Source: Victivallaceae bacterium (GTDB taxonomy: Bacteria > Verrucomicrobiota > Lentisphaeria > Victivallales > Victivallaceae). Taken from it: 48,979 bases of DNA. The position numbers and the translations under genes were made by a program. Under the pieces are notes generated by a model. It did not search any database and had not been told where the DNA came from. It saw only the letters and a program-made list of their open reading frames with translations. The stretch spans positions 1 to 48,979 of the forward strand of contig JAEDIJ010000012.1 of NCBI GenBank assembly GCA_016292515.1. The letters run 5' to 3'. This document shows, one piece after another, positions 15,757-25,222 of this stretch. The stretch's first letter is position 1, and the number at the start of each line of letters is the position of its first letter.

Positions 15757-16761
15757 ATGGTCGTCATCTTAAAGGAAAATCCCGATCCCAGGCAACTGGA
15801 CAATCTCACCAAATGGTTGCAGAGCCAGAATCTGCAAATCCATACCAGCAGCGGCGTCCACCAGACCATTCTCGGTCTCGTCGGCGACACGAGCTGCGTC
15901 GATATGGATCTCATCCGTGCGCTCGACATCGTCGAGGACGTCGTGCGCATTCAGGATCCTTTCAAAAGCGCGAACCGCAAATTTCATCCGCTCGACACCG
16001 TCGTCGAAGTGGGAAACGCCAAGATCGGCGGCGGCAATTTCGCGTTGATCGCGGGGCCCTGCTCCATTGAATCCGAGGCGCAGATCATTTCCATCGCCGA
16101 GGAGGTCAAAAAATCGGGTGCGGCGATCCTGCGCGGCGGCGTTTTCAAGCCCCGCACCAGCCCCTACGCCTTTCAGGGATTGCGGGCCGAGGGCATCAAA
16201 CTTCTGCTCGAAGCGAAAAAGGAAACGCAACTTCCCGTCGTCACCGAGATCATGGATATTTCGCAACTCGACCTCTTTGCCGACATCGATCTCATTCAGG
16301 TCGGAGCCCGCAATATGCAGAATTTCGAGTTGCTCAAACAGTTGGGCCATTGTCAGAAACCGATCCTGCTGAAACGCGGTTTCGCCAGCACGATCAAGGA
16401 ATTGCTGATGAGCGCAGAGTACATTATGGCGGGCGGCAACAACAACGTCATTCTCTGCGAACGCGGCATCCGCACCTTTGAAACGGCGACGCGCAACACG
16501 CTCGACCTCGCGGCGGTGCCGATGCTCCACTCGCTCTCGCATCTGCCCGTCGTCGTCGATCCGAGCCACGCCACCGGCATCGCCCGGCTGGTCGAACCGA
16601 TGACGATGGCGGCGATCGCCAGCGGTTGCGACGGCGTGATGATCGAAGTCCACAACGACCCCGCCCACGCCCTCTGCGACGGTCCGCAGTCGATCCTGCC
16701 GGAACAATTCGACGCGATCAGCCGCCGCGCCGCCATCTTGCGTGAGACGCTGAAAAAATGA
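15757..16761 (+). CDS. aroF: 3-deoxy-7-phosphoheptulonate (DAHP) synthase, type I-beta
   Basis: First step of the shikimate pathway: joins phosphoenolpyruvate and erythrose 4-phosphate. The 334-residue protein has an N-terminal ferredoxin-like regulatory domain (about residues 1-70) as in Thermotoga and Bacillus-type enzymes, where it mediates feedback by tyrosine or phenylalanine. The barrel follows, with GPCSIES, the KPRTSPYAFQG phosphate-binding region, QVGARNMQN, LLKRGFAS, ILCERGIRTFE and VVDPSHATG, all conserved. It opens a seven-gene operon and its stop overlaps the tyrA start. No second DAHP synthase is seen in the window. Confidence 0.93.
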   Translation: MVVILKENPDPRQLDNLTKWLQSQNLQIHTSSGVHQTILGLVGDTSCVDMDLIRALDIVEDVVRIQDPFKSANRKFHPLDTVVEVGNAKIGGGNFALIAGPCSIESEAQIISIAEEVKKSGAAILRGGVFKPRTSPYAFQGLRAEGIKLLLEAKKETQLPVVTEIMDISQLDLFADIDLIQVGARNMQNFELLKQLGHCQKPILLKRGFASTIKELLMSAEYIMAGGNNNVILCERGIRTFETATRNTLDLAAVPMLHSLSHLPVVVDPSHATGIARLVEPMTMAAIASGCDGVMIEVHNDPAHALCDGPQSILPEQFDAISRRAAILRETLKK

Positions 16762-17624
16762 AAACGATCGGAATCGCCGGATGCGGCTTGATCGGCGGCA
16801 GTTTCGCCAAGGCGATCAAAGCGAAAACCGATTGCCGCGTCCTCGCCTTTGACCAAAATGAAAGCGCGCTCTGCCGCGCCGAGTTGGAAAAAGCGATCGA
16901 CGGCAGGCTCGACGGTAATACGCTGAAAACCTGCGATCTCGTCCTCGTCGCGTTGCCGCCGCGCGCCGTCGTGCCGTTTCTGCAAAAATACGCGGCGAAA
17001 TTCAAAAAGAACGCCGTTGTCATCGACTGCGCCGGCGTCAAGCGCACGATCTGCCCCGATGCGTGGCAAATCGCCAAAGAACATCATTTTCTTTTTATCG
17101 GCGGACACCCGATGGCGGGCAAGGAGCGTTCCGGCTTCGAGCGCGCGAGCGAAACGCTTTACAACAACGCTTCGATGCTCCTCGTTTTTGAGGAAATCCC
17201 GCAACTTGCCGAAGTGGAAAGGATCAAAAAGTTTTTCCTCTCGCTCGGATTCGGCCGCGTCGTCACGACGACGCCGGAAAAACACGACCGGCTCATCGCC
17301 TACACCTCTCAACTCGCTCACGCGCTGTCGGCAAGTTTCGTCCAAAGTCCGACCGCCGACGAGCACGCCGGTTTTTCGGCGGGGAGTTTCCGCGATATGA
17401 TCCGCGTCGCCTCGGTCGATCCGCAGTTGTGGAGCGATCTCTTTCTCGACAACCGCGACAATCTGCAACGCGAGATCCACACGCTGATCTCCCGCCTCGC
17501 GGAATTTGAAACGGTACTCCAAAAAAACGACCGGGAGCAACTCGTCGAACTTTTCAAACAGGGGGCAAAGCGCAAGGCGACGATCGAAAGTCTCCGCGCT
17601 TTCCGGGAAGCGAAAGGGAAATAA
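16758..17624 (+). CDS. tyrA: prephenate dehydrogenase
   Basis: Oxidative decarboxylation of prephenate (or arogenate) on the tyrosine branch. The Rossmann motif GCGLIGGSFA (residues 7-16) and the catalytic region GGHPMAGKE, followed by the helical dimerisation domain with SQLAHALSASFV and GSFRDMIRVA, define the family. At 288 residues there is no ACT regulatory domain, so feedback by tyrosine may rest with the DAHP synthase. Start by ATGA overlap with aroF. Its place in the operon commits part of the flux to tyrosine; no phenylalanine-branch gene is linked. Confidence 0.93.
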   Translation: MKTIGIAGCGLIGGSFAKAIKAKTDCRVLAFDQNESALCRAELEKAIDGRLDGNTLKTCDLVLVALPPRAVVPFLQKYAAKFKKNAVVIDCAGVKRTICPDAWQIAKEHHFLFIGGHPMAGKERSGFERASETLYNNASMLLVFEEIPQLAEVERIKKFFLSLGFGRVVTTTPEKHDRLIAYTSQLAHALSASFVQSPTADEHAGFSAGSFRDMIRVASVDPQLWSDLFLDNRDNLQREIHTLISRLAEFETVLQKNDREQLVELFKQGAKRKATIESLRAFREAKGK

Positions 17625-17626
17625 CA

Positions 17627-18670
17627 ATGCCGCTCATCGAGATCCCGCCCTGCCGCGCCGAAATCGCTTCGGGCATCCGTCATTCGATCGGCAAAGCGTT
17701 GCGCGCCGCCAATCCGGAAAAAAGTTTCCGCGCGGCGATCGTCACCGATCGCAACGTCGGCGCGCTCTACCTCGACGACGTGCGCCGCTCACTCGACAAA
17801 GCAAAGATCGACCTTGTTGTTTTCACGGTGGAGCCCGGGGAAGTTTCCAAATCCTTTTCCACCTTGGAAAAACTTGTGGAATTTCTTGCCGCGCAACACT
17901 TTACCAGAAGCGATGTACTCCTCGCCCTCGGTGGTGGCGTCGTCGGCGACCTCACCGGATTCGCCGCGGCTTCGTTTCTGCGCGGCGTCCCCTTTTATCA
18001 GGTGCCGACGACCCTCCTCGCGATGGTCGACAGCAGTATCGGCGGCAAAACGGCGATCAATCTCGCGGCAGGCAAAAATCTCTGCGGTACGTTTTATCAG
18101 CCGCAAAAAATTTTCACCGACCCCGAAACGCTCGCGACGCTTCCCGACGCAATTTTTGCCGACGGCGCCGCCGAAGCGTTGAAATACGGAATGATCTGCG
18201 ACCGCGAACTCTTTGCCGCGATCTCCGGCGGCGCATTGCAGAGCGACGCCGAAACGATCATCACGCGCTGTATCGAAATCAAAGCCTCCGTCGTTCAGCG
18301 CGACACGTTTGACCGCGGCGAAAGACGGTTGCTCAATTTCGGTCATACCCTCGGCCACGCGATCGAGATCGCTTCAAACTTCGCCATATCGCACGGCAGT
18401 GCCGTCGCGATCGGAATGATGGAGATCACCCGGATCGCCTGCCGCCGTCAACTCTGCCCCGCGCAAACGGCGGAAAAACTGCAAACGGCACTTAAAAATC
18501 TTCATCTTCCGACGGCAAATCCCTACCCCGTCGACACGATGCTTCAAACGATGCTCAACGATAAAAAACGGCACGGCGGGATCCTGGAATTCGTCGTACC
18601 GCGCGATATCGGGAAATGCGAATTGCTCCCCGTACCCGTCGATGACCTGAAAGACTTTTTGACCAAATGA
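17627..18670 (+). CDS. aroB: 3-dehydroquinate synthase
   Basis: Second shikimate step: cyclises DAHP to 3-dehydroquinate with catalytic NAD. The 347-residue protein has the NAD-binding loop LALGGGVVGDLTGFAA, the PTTLLAMVDSSIGGKTAIN block, the metal-site segment FADGAAEALKYGMI, and the C-terminal LLNFGHTLGHAIE with zinc-ligand histidines. Length and motif order are normal. It starts 2 bases after tyrA and overlaps aroA by 4. Confidence 0.96.
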   Translation: MPLIEIPPCRAEIASGIRHSIGKALRAANPEKSFRAAIVTDRNVGALYLDDVRRSLDKAKIDLVVFTVEPGEVSKSFSTLEKLVEFLAAQHFTRSDVLLALGGGVVGDLTGFAAASFLRGVPFYQVPTTLLAMVDSSIGGKTAINLAAGKNLCGTFYQPQKIFTDPETLATLPDAIFADGAAEALKYGMICDRELFAAISGGALQSDAETIITRCIEIKASVVQRDTFDRGERRLLNFGHTLGHAIEIASNFAISHGSAVAIGMMEITRIACRRQLCPAQTAEKLQTALKNLHLPTANPYPVDTMLQTMLNDKKRHGGILEFVVPRDIGKCELLPVPVDDLKDFLTK

Positions 18671-19908
18671 AAGTCATTCATCCACAAGAAATCACATTAA
18701 AAATCGACGCGCCGCGCTCCAAATCGGCGGCGCACCGGATATTGCTGGCGGCGGCACTCTGCGACACGCCGACGCGCATCGATCTCGGTTGCGATTTCGG
18801 GGAAGACGTCGCGGCGACGCTCGATTGTCTCGCCGGGATCGGCGCACAGGTCGTGCGGGATCGGAATTTTGTCACCGTCACGCCGAAACAACGCGTGCAA
18901 GGTGATTTCCCCTGTCGGGAAAGCGGTTCGACGCTCCGATTTTTCCTGCCCGTCGCGGCGGCGGCGGGCGCGAGCGGCATTTTTTCCGGCAAAGGAAGAT
19001 TGCCGGAGCGTCCGCTTCAAGAACTTCTCGACGCGCTCGCGCAATGCGGTGTAAAACCAAGCAATCTCCAACTTCCCCTTTTCCTGTCGGGCAAACTGCC
19101 TGAAAACAGTAAAATCACGCTGCCCGGCAACGTCAGCAGTCAATATGTCACGGGATTTCTCTTTGCGCTGGCGGCGGCAGGCGGCGGAGAGATCATTCTT
19201 TCATCAAAACTTCAAAGCGTTGATTATGTAAATCTTACAACAGATATCCTGCAACGCTTCGGCATCACCGTAAAAGCGACGGAGGCGGGTTTTGCCGTCA
19301 GCGGCAAATTCGTTTCGCCGCAAAATATCGCCGTGGAGGGCGACTGGTCAAACAGTGCCGCCTATCTCGCACTCGGCGCAGTCGCGGGACGCGTGACGGT
19401 CAAGGGACTTGATCTCAATTCCCGCCAAGGCGACCGCCGCTTCGTGGAATTGTTGCGCCGCTTCGGCGCAAAGGTGACGCAAAAAAATCAGGAGATCACG
19501 GTCAAAAAAGTGCCTCTATCCGGCGCGGGATATCTCGACGTCGACGCGACGATCGACCTCGCTCCGGTACTGGCGGTCGTCGCCGCCAAGGCAAAGGGCA
19601 TCACGACGCTCGGCAACGCGCGGCGGCTCCGCATCAAAGAGAGCGACCGCCTTGCGGCGATCCGGCAAATGCTGACGGCACTCAAAGTTCAAGTAATTGA
19701 AGGAGAAGATTTTATCGAAATTTACGGCAATGGCGTCATCCCCGGAGGCTGTACGCTTACGGGATGCAACGACCACCGGATCGTAATGGCGGCGACCCTC
19801 GCCGGAATTGCCGCACAACAATCCGTTTCCCTGACGGGATGGGAAGCCGTCAACAAGTCTTTGCCTGACTTTTTCACCCGGATATTTCCGGCAAACAAGG
19901 AGTTTTGA
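18667..19908 (+). CDS. aroA: 3-phosphoshikimate 1-carboxyvinyltransferase (EPSP synthase)
   Basis: Sixth shikimate step, adding phosphoenolpyruvate to shikimate 3-phosphate. The 413-residue protein shows the N-terminal KSAAHRILLAAAL, the CRESGSTLRFFLPVAA loop, LPLFLSGKL in the hinge, GDWSNSAAYLALGA, IDLAPVLAVVAAKAKG with the catalytic Asp, and the C-terminal RIKESDRLAAI and DHRIVMAATLAGI. The usual NAGTALR/NSGTTMR loop is ESGSTLR here, with the Gly of the glyphosate-contact position retained in altered surroundings. Slightly shorter than typical. It overlaps aroB. Confidence 0.95.
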   Translation: MKVIHPQEITLKIDAPRSKSAAHRILLAAALCDTPTRIDLGCDFGEDVAATLDCLAGIGAQVVRDRNFVTVTPKQRVQGDFPCRESGSTLRFFLPVAAAAGASGIFSGKGRLPERPLQELLDALAQCGVKPSNLQLPLFLSGKLPENSKITLPGNVSSQYVTGFLFALAAAGGGEIILSSKLQSVDYVNLTTDILQRFGITVKATEAGFAVSGKFVSPQNIAVEGDWSNSAAYLALGAVAGRVTVKGLDLNSRQGDRRFVELLRRFGAKVTQKNQEITVKKVPLSGAGYLDVDATIDLAPVLAVVAAKAKGITTLGNARRLRIKESDRLAAIRQMLTALKVQVIEGEDFIEIYGNGVIPGGCTLTGCNDHRIVMAATLAGIAAQQSVSLTGWEAVNKSLPDFFTRIFPANKEF

Positions 19909-19911
19909 AAG

Positions 19912-21006
19912 ATGTCATCCTGTTTTGGCAACACCTTGAAAATCAGTATTTTCGGTGAATCGCACGGAGCGGCGGTCGGCGGGATCGCCGACGGTTTCCC
20001 CGCCGGAGAAAAATTCGACGAAAAGGAATTTCTCAAAATGATTTCGCGCCGCCGACCGGGGCAGAAAAACACGACGCCGCGCGTCGAAAGCGATCTCCCG
20101 GAAATTCTTTCCGGCATCTGCAACGGAAAAACGACCGGTACGCCCGTCGGCATCGTCATTCGCAACCACAATACGCACAGCGGCGATTACGAGGCGTTGA
20201 AAAATGTCCCGCGCCCCGGGCACGCCGATTACGCCGCACTGCTTCGTTACGGGGAAGCCGCCGACCGGCGCGGCGGCGGCCACTTCTCGGGACGGCTGAC
20301 GGCGCCGATCGTCGCACTGGGCGCGATCGCGCGGCAGATCCTCGCAAGGAGAAACATTTTCATCGGCGCGCATCTGGCGAGCGTCTGGAATATCGACGAC
20401 CGTGCTTTTGACGCCGTCAACTTGGAGCGCGACACGTTGCTTGCTCCCGGCGAAAAAGAGTTCCCCGTCTGCGACGACGCGGCGGGAATTCTGATGCAAC
20501 GCGCCATTGAAACGGCGGCGATGGAGGGCGATTCGCTCGGCGGAGTCGTCGAGTGCGGCGTCATCGGTTTCCCGGCGGGCATCGGTTCGCCGATGTTTGA
20601 CCGCATCGAGTGCGGTCTCGGCAAGGCGGTTTTCGGCATTCCCGCCGTGCGCGGCGTCGAATTCGGCAACGGGTTCGCCGCCGCCCGTCTCAAAGGTTCG
20701 ACCAACAACGACGCCTTTTGCGTTGCCGGCGGCAAGATCCGCACCGCAACCAATCGCCACGGCGGCATTCTCGGCGGGATTTCAAGCGGGATGCCGATAT
20801 TGTTGCGCGCCGCATTCAAGCCGACGCCGTCGATCGCCAAAGAGCAAAAAAGCGTCGATCTCAAATCGATGACGGAAACGACGCTTGCCGTCGAAGGACG
20901 GCACGATCCCTGCGTCGCGATCCGCGCGGTGCCGGTCGTCGAAGCGATGACGAGCCTTGTGTTGCTCGATTTCCTGCTCACGGAAAAACCGGATTTTTTG
21001 AGGTGA
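19912..21006 (+). CDS. aroC: chorismate synthase
   Basis: Last common step, converting EPSP to chorismate with reduced FMN. The 364-residue protein has the signature FGESHGAAVGGIADGFPAG near the N-terminus, RRPGQ, then RYGEAADRRGGGHFSGRLTA, and the C-terminal RHDPCVAIRAVPVVEAM. ATG follows AAGGAG in the aroA tail with a 3-base gap from its stop. As chorismate synthase needs FMN, the nearby ribF is a functional but not operonic partner. Confidence 0.96.
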   Translation: MSSCFGNTLKISIFGESHGAAVGGIADGFPAGEKFDEKEFLKMISRRRPGQKNTTPRVESDLPEILSGICNGKTTGTPVGIVIRNHNTHSGDYEALKNVPRPGHADYAALLRYGEAADRRGGGHFSGRLTAPIVALGAIARQILARRNIFIGAHLASVWNIDDRAFDAVNLERDTLLAPGEKEFPVCDDAAGILMQRAIETAAMEGDSLGGVVECGVIGFPAGIGSPMFDRIECGLGKAVFGIPAVRGVEFGNGFAAARLKGSTNNDAFCVAGGKIRTATNRHGGILGGISSGMPILLRAAFKPTPSIAKEQKSVDLKSMTETTLAVEGRHDPCVAIRAVPVVEAMTSLVLLDFLLTEKPDFLR

Positions 21007-21011
21007 TTTCA

Positions 21012-21506
21012 ATGCGTGAAAACTTGATCTTGATCGGAATGCCGGGAAGCGGTAAAAGCACGTTAGGACAACGGGTTGCAAAAATTTTAGGATTCGATTT
21101 CATCGACCTCGACGACGAGATCGTCAAAATGGCGAATATGCCGATCCCGGAAATTTTTTCCCGTTTCGGCGAAGCGGGCTTCCGCCAGCTGGAAAGAAAA
21201 GCCGTGCTGAAATTGGAAGGCATCTCGCATACGGTCGTCGGCACGGGAGGCGGCATCGTCCTCGATCCGGAAAACGTCGCCTTGCTCCGCCGGATCGGTT
21301 TCGTCTGCCTGATCGACCGTCCGTTGGAGGAACTTGCCGTCGGAGGTGACCGTCCGCTCTCCTCCACGCAGGAAGCCGTCGCAAAACTTTACCGTGAACG
21401 CCGCCCGCTCTACGAAAAAGCGGCGGATGCCGCCGTACAGAATACCCGCAACATCTGCCCCGATCTGGCGGCGGAAAAAATCGTCGAGGCTTACCGTGAA
21501 AATTAA
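21012..21506 (+). CDS. aroK: shikimate kinase
   Basis: Fifth shikimate step: ATP-dependent phosphorylation of the 3-hydroxyl of shikimate. The 164-residue protein has Walker A GMPGSGKST (residues 8-16), the shikimate-binding FIDLDDEI and the GTGGGIVLD loop, then the lid segment RPLSSTQEAVAKLYRERRPLY. The first start downstream of the aroC stop, ATG 21012, gives the standard length; a longer open frame through aroC is a shadow. The 3' end overlaps aroQ by 11 bases. Confidence 0.95.
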   Translation: MRENLILIGMPGSGKSTLGQRVAKILGFDFIDLDDEIVKMANMPIPEIFSRFGEAGFRQLERKAVLKLEGISHTVVGTGGGIVLDPENVALLRRIGFVCLIDRPLEELAVGGDRPLSSTQEAVAKLYRERRPLYEKAADAAVQNTRNICPDLAAEKIVEAYREN

Positions 21507-21930
21507 AGTCATCAATGGTCCCAATCTCAATCTGCTCGGTATCCGCGAAGTCGCCATCTACGGCAAACAGGATTACGCGGCACTGAAACGGCAAATCGCG
21601 GAGTACGCAAAAACGCACGGCGTCGAAATCGAAATTTTTCAATCCAACAGCGAGGGCGCGATCGTCGACGCGATCCAGAGTTGTCTCGGCAACTTCGACG
21701 CGATCATCATCAATCCCGCCGCCTATACGCATACGAGCATCGCAATCCTCGACGCACTCAAAGCGGTCGCGCTTCCCGCCGTCGAAGTGCATCTTTCCGA
21801 CGTCGACAGCCGCGAGGATTTCCGCAAGATCTCCTACGCGGGGATGGCGTGTTGTCAACGCTTTGCCGGGATGGGGTTTGACGGCTATTTGCGCGCAATC
21901 GATTTCCTCATCGCGGGATCGGCACGCTGA
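21496..21930 (+). CDS. aroQ: 3-dehydroquinate dehydratase, type II
   Basis: Third shikimate step, dehydrating 3-dehydroquinate. The 144-residue protein is a canonical type II enzyme: KVINGPNLNLLGIRE at the N-terminus with the active-site lid YGKQDY, FQSNSEGAIVDAI, INPAAYTHTSIAI and EVHLSDVDSRE. The start is a GTG inside the end of aroK, implying coupled translation. It is the last gene of the operon, and its final 23 bases are shared with the 3' end of the convergent addA-like gene, with no terminator visible between. Confidence 0.94.
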   Translation: MKIKVINGPNLNLLGIREVAIYGKQDYAALKRQIAEYAKTHGVEIEIFQSNSEGAIVDAIQSCLGNFDAIIINPAAYTHTSIAILDALKAVALPAVEVHLSDVDSREDFRKISYAGMACCQRFAGMGFDGYLRAIDFLIAGSAR

Positions 21931-24900
21931 CCGCCTTGCCGAGCCGGAGCGCAAGCAACGTGCAATTGATCCGATCGGGTTCAAGGTGCGTCATTGCCGC
22001 CAGCGCGTTGCGGTAGATCTCCAATTGCGCGGCGTGACGCTCCAAAAAGTCTTCCGGCGAAGTCAAATGATCGCTCTTGTAGTCTAAAATTTCAGCGCGG
22101 ACGATCCGGGTGTTTTCGCAAATCAGCACCACGCGGTCGAACGTCCCGGAAACGATGCCCTCCGCCGTCCGGTGGAGAAAATCCTTTTCCCGCCACAAAA
22201 CGATGTCGGGCGCGGGGCGTTTGAGGGCGTTGAAAATTTCCGGTTTTGCCAGCGAGGCAAGAAAAAGTTCCCGGACTTTTGCATCGCCATCCGGAAAATT
22301 TGCCGCGAGAAATTTTTCCGCATCGAACTTCTCGTCGAGGAAGTCGATCTTTTCAAAAAGGGCGTGGACGAGCGTCCCCGTTTCCGCGCCGCGCGCCGGG
22401 ACAAAGCAGTTTTCGATTTGCCGCTTGTTGCCGCCGCCGTGCGCCGTCGAGGGACGCGCGAAACCGATGCGGTGCGAGTCGACGGAAACTTTTTGCGGGT
22501 CGCGCGCAACGATCGGGGCAACCGCTTCCTCCCGATCGGGGATATCCGTGAAAAAATCGCTTCGCCCCGCGGCGTAGCGGACATTGAAAGACTCCGCATC
22601 GGGGAAAGAAAATCGCTCCGCGAAATCGCGTTTGGCGCGATGCGCGGCATCGTCGTCCTTTGCAAGTGCCGCAACGATAGATGCTTCCGGCTGTTGCGAA
22701 TCCTTGCCCGGCGTGGCAAACAAAAGGTAGAGTGCCCGTTTGGCACGGGTCAGCGCGACGTAAACGGTACAGCCGATGTCGTACTCTTCCTCCTCCTCCC
22801 GCGCGGCGAAATACTCGGCGGCACCGGGCAGCGTCGAAGCGATCGCCTTATCGGGCAGATAGCCGATCCAAGCGGGTTTCGCATCGCTCTGCCGCACATC
22901 GGGGATGTCGATTTCCGGCACGATATTCGCACCGCCGTGGCGCGAGTCGAATTCCGGCAAAAAGACCAGATCGAATTCCAGCCCCTTGGACTTGTGGATC
23001 GTCATCAACTGGATCGACCCCGCAAGCGATTTTTCTTCATCCTGCTGCCATTGCAGTTGCTCGCGGAAATCGTCGGGCGCGCCGGAAAAATCTTCCGCCA
23101 TTTCGCGCAACGCTTCAAATCTCCGGCGGTCGAAATCGCTGAAAAACTCGCCGAAGCCTGCCAGAAAGCGGTCGGCGAGACCGACGATGCCGTCGGCGTT
23201 GACAAGATGCCGGAGAGCCTGCGACAAAGCGTCGGCGTCGCAAGTTTCTCCGAGCCGGAGGGAACTCCCCCATTTTTTCCACGAGAGCCGTTCCATTCCC
23301 CACTGCGCAAAACGCAAAAAGGTATGCGCCGACTTGTCCGCCGGATGCGAGGAGAGTGTCAATAGTTGCAGAAACATCTCCACCGCAACGCTTTCCAACA
23401 CAGAAAGCGTCCCGTCGACGGAAACCGTGAAAGGCAAATTTTTCTCGCGGATCAACTCCTGCAACACTTGACCGAATTCACGCAAATGCTGATTGTTGCG
23501 CATCAGAACCCCGACCGAAAGTTTCCGGTCAAAAGGCCGCACGTCGCACAACGCCGCCAAGATGAATTCCGCCTTGTTCTGGACGACGGGGCGGTCGGCT
23601 TTTTCAAACTGGATCAAGGCGGCAAATCCCGGCATATCCTGATGATACGCTTTGTGCTCCTCAAATTCCAACCGGGAAACAGATTCAAGGAAACCGATGC
23701 GTTTCAACGGTTTATGAAAAACCGCGTTGACCAGTTCCATCACCTGCGGCGCGGAGCGGCGCGACAAAGTGAGCGTGTCGGCTTGGGTTTTCATTTTGTC
23801 GATCACGCGGCCGAAAAGCCGGGGATTGCCCTGCCGGAAGCGGTAGATCGACTGCTTGATGTCGCCGACGCAGAAAAAGGTGCGGAAATCACTCTCGCGG
23901 TCGTTGACCAATTCGTCGAGCAGATTGTCAAAAGCATTCCACTGGATATCGCTCGTATCCTGAAATTCGTCAAAGAGATAATGGTTGAGCCGGGCGTCAA
24001 GACGCTCCTCCAAATTGACGCTTTCATTGAAAAAAAGCCGGAAATCCGATTCGCCGCTTCCACTTTGCAACAGATACGGGATGTCGGCAAAGGTGAGCAG
24101 TCCCGCCGCGCGCACTTCGCGGTGATAAACTTTGTTGTAATTTTCCATCAGCCAATAAACGGCTTGGGCGCGAGTGCGCGCCTGCTGCGTGAGAACGGCA
24201 CGGATGTGGCGGAAAAGTTGCCGCACGAGATCGCCGATATTTTCCGCCAAAGTCCATTTTGCGGCGGGAAGAAGTTCCTTGCCGTCGTCGTTCTCCCACC
24301 CCTGCGGATTGTATTTGACAAGATTTTCAAAGAGCGACTTGACGTCATCGGGAAGCCGCCCGATCGTTTCCGCGCCCGCGGCGCAAAAATCCGCCAATGT
24401 CCGAATCCGGCGGACGGCGACTTTGTTGTATTTTTCGTCGCTTTCCTGAATGACGATCATCGCGCCGTCGAGCCGATCGGAAATATCCGTCACGACGTCC
24501 CGCGGCAACTCCTCCTGATCGCTGCAAAAGAGGAATGGGATATTGCCCCACTTCAAATGCTCGTTTTCGTGCGCGAGGAAAAAGGGATAACAGCTGTCGA
24601 CCAGGTCATCCATCGTCGCGGAAAAACTCTTTTGCTCGTCGCGGTTCGCCATTTTGAGCAATTCGCGCAAGGCGGCGAGTTCATCGCCGTCGCCGATCAG
24701 CCGCAACCACTTGCGGAGCGTGCGGCGGCGGTAACTCCGATCTTTGGCGTCGATGAGCGAAATGCCGCCCCAGATGCCGAGTTCGGGCGCGTAAACATCG
24801 GTGAGTTTACGGAAAAAACTGTCGATCGTGCCGATTTGAAGTTCCCGGCGCATTTCCAGAAGCCGGCGCAGGATATCGAGAAACTGCGACCGCGAAAACA

Positions 24901-25222
24901 TTTCGCAGGTATTGCCTGCGTCCTTTTTTCCGGCGGGATCGGCAAGTTCGAGCAACCTGCCGATGATCTTGTCGAAAATCTCCCCCGCCGCCTTTTTGGT
25001 AAAGGTGACGGCGAGAATTTCCGCCGGATCCACCCCGAAACGGAGCAGTTGGATAAAGCGCATCGCCAATTGAAACGTTTTGCCGGTCCCCGCGCTCGCC
25101 ATAATGACGCGCAGACGCTTGAAACCGTTGAAGCACTTGCAGTCCACACGACCGCAAGTGCAGTTCCCCTTGACTTGCGCCGGACAGAAACAGAAGCGGG
25201 GATTTTCACTTTGCGTCGTCAT
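21908..25222 (-). CDS. addA: AddA/RecB-like UvrD-family helicase-nuclease with N-terminal CxC cluster
   Basis: A 1104-residue superfamily 1 helicase fused to a nuclease; with its partner it would process double-strand breaks for recombination. Walker A ASAGTGKT (residues 42-49), motif Ia TFTKKAAGEI, motif II FDEFQDTS, motif III-like VGDIKQSIYRFR, motif V MTIHKSKGLEFDLVFLPEF and motif VI VALTRAKRALY are present. The C-terminal RecB-type nuclease shows GTLVHALFEKIDF, GTFDRVV and ILDYKSD. Before the helicase lie six cysteines as three CxC pairs (11/13, 21/23, 28/30), unusual for AddA. The start at 25222 follows GGAGAG; it overlaps the addB-like gene by 17 bases. Confidence 0.88.
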   Translation of the reverse strand: MTTQSENPRFCFCPAQVKGNCTCGRVDCKCFNGFKRLRVIMASAGTGKTFQLAMRFIQLLRFGVDPAEILAVTFTKKAAGEIFDKIIGRLLELADPAGKKDAGNTCEMFSRSQFLDILRRLLEMRRELQIGTIDSFFRKLTDVYAPELGIWGGISLIDAKDRSYRRRTLRKWLRLIGDGDELAALRELLKMANRDEQKSFSATMDDLVDSCYPFFLAHENEHLKWGNIPFLFCSDQEELPRDVVTDISDRLDGAMIVIQESDEKYNKVAVRRIRTLADFCAAGAETIGRLPDDVKSLFENLVKYNPQGWENDDGKELLPAAKWTLAENIGDLVRQLFRHIRAVLTQQARTRAQAVYWLMENYNKVYHREVRAAGLLTFADIPYLLQSGSGESDFRLFFNESVNLEERLDARLNHYLFDEFQDTSDIQWNAFDNLLDELVNDRESDFRTFFCVGDIKQSIYRFRQGNPRLFGRVIDKMKTQADTLTLSRRSAPQVMELVNAVFHKPLKRIGFLESVSRLEFEEHKAYHQDMPGFAALIQFEKADRPVVQNKAEFILAALCDVRPFDRKLSVGVLMRNNQHLREFGQVLQELIREKNLPFTVSVDGTLSVLESVAVEMFLQLLTLSSHPADKSAHTFLRFAQWGMERLSWKKWGSSLRLGETCDADALSQALRHLVNADGIVGLADRFLAGFGEFFSDFDRRRFEALREMAEDFSGAPDDFREQLQWQQDEEKSLAGSIQLMTIHKSKGLEFDLVFLPEFDSRHGGANIVPEIDIPDVRQSDAKPAWIGYLPDKAIASTLPGAAEYFAAREEEEEYDIGCTVYVALTRAKRALYLLFATPGKDSQQPEASIVAALAKDDDAAHRAKRDFAERFSFPDAESFNVRYAAGRSDFFTDIPDREEAVAPIVARDPQKVSVDSHRIGFARPSTAHGGGNKRQIENCFVPARGAETGTLVHALFEKIDFLDEKFDAEKFLAANFPDGDAKVRELFLASLAKPEIFNALKRPAPDIVLWREKDFLHRTAEGIVSGTFDRVVLICENTRIVRAEILDYKSDHLTSPEDFLERHAAQLEIYRNALAAMTHLEPDRINCTLLALRLGKAVSVPIPR

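Noticed and set aside
20610..21011. Upstream extension of the aroK frame
   Set aside because: Runs through aroC in another frame and would add 134 residues with no kinase similarity.
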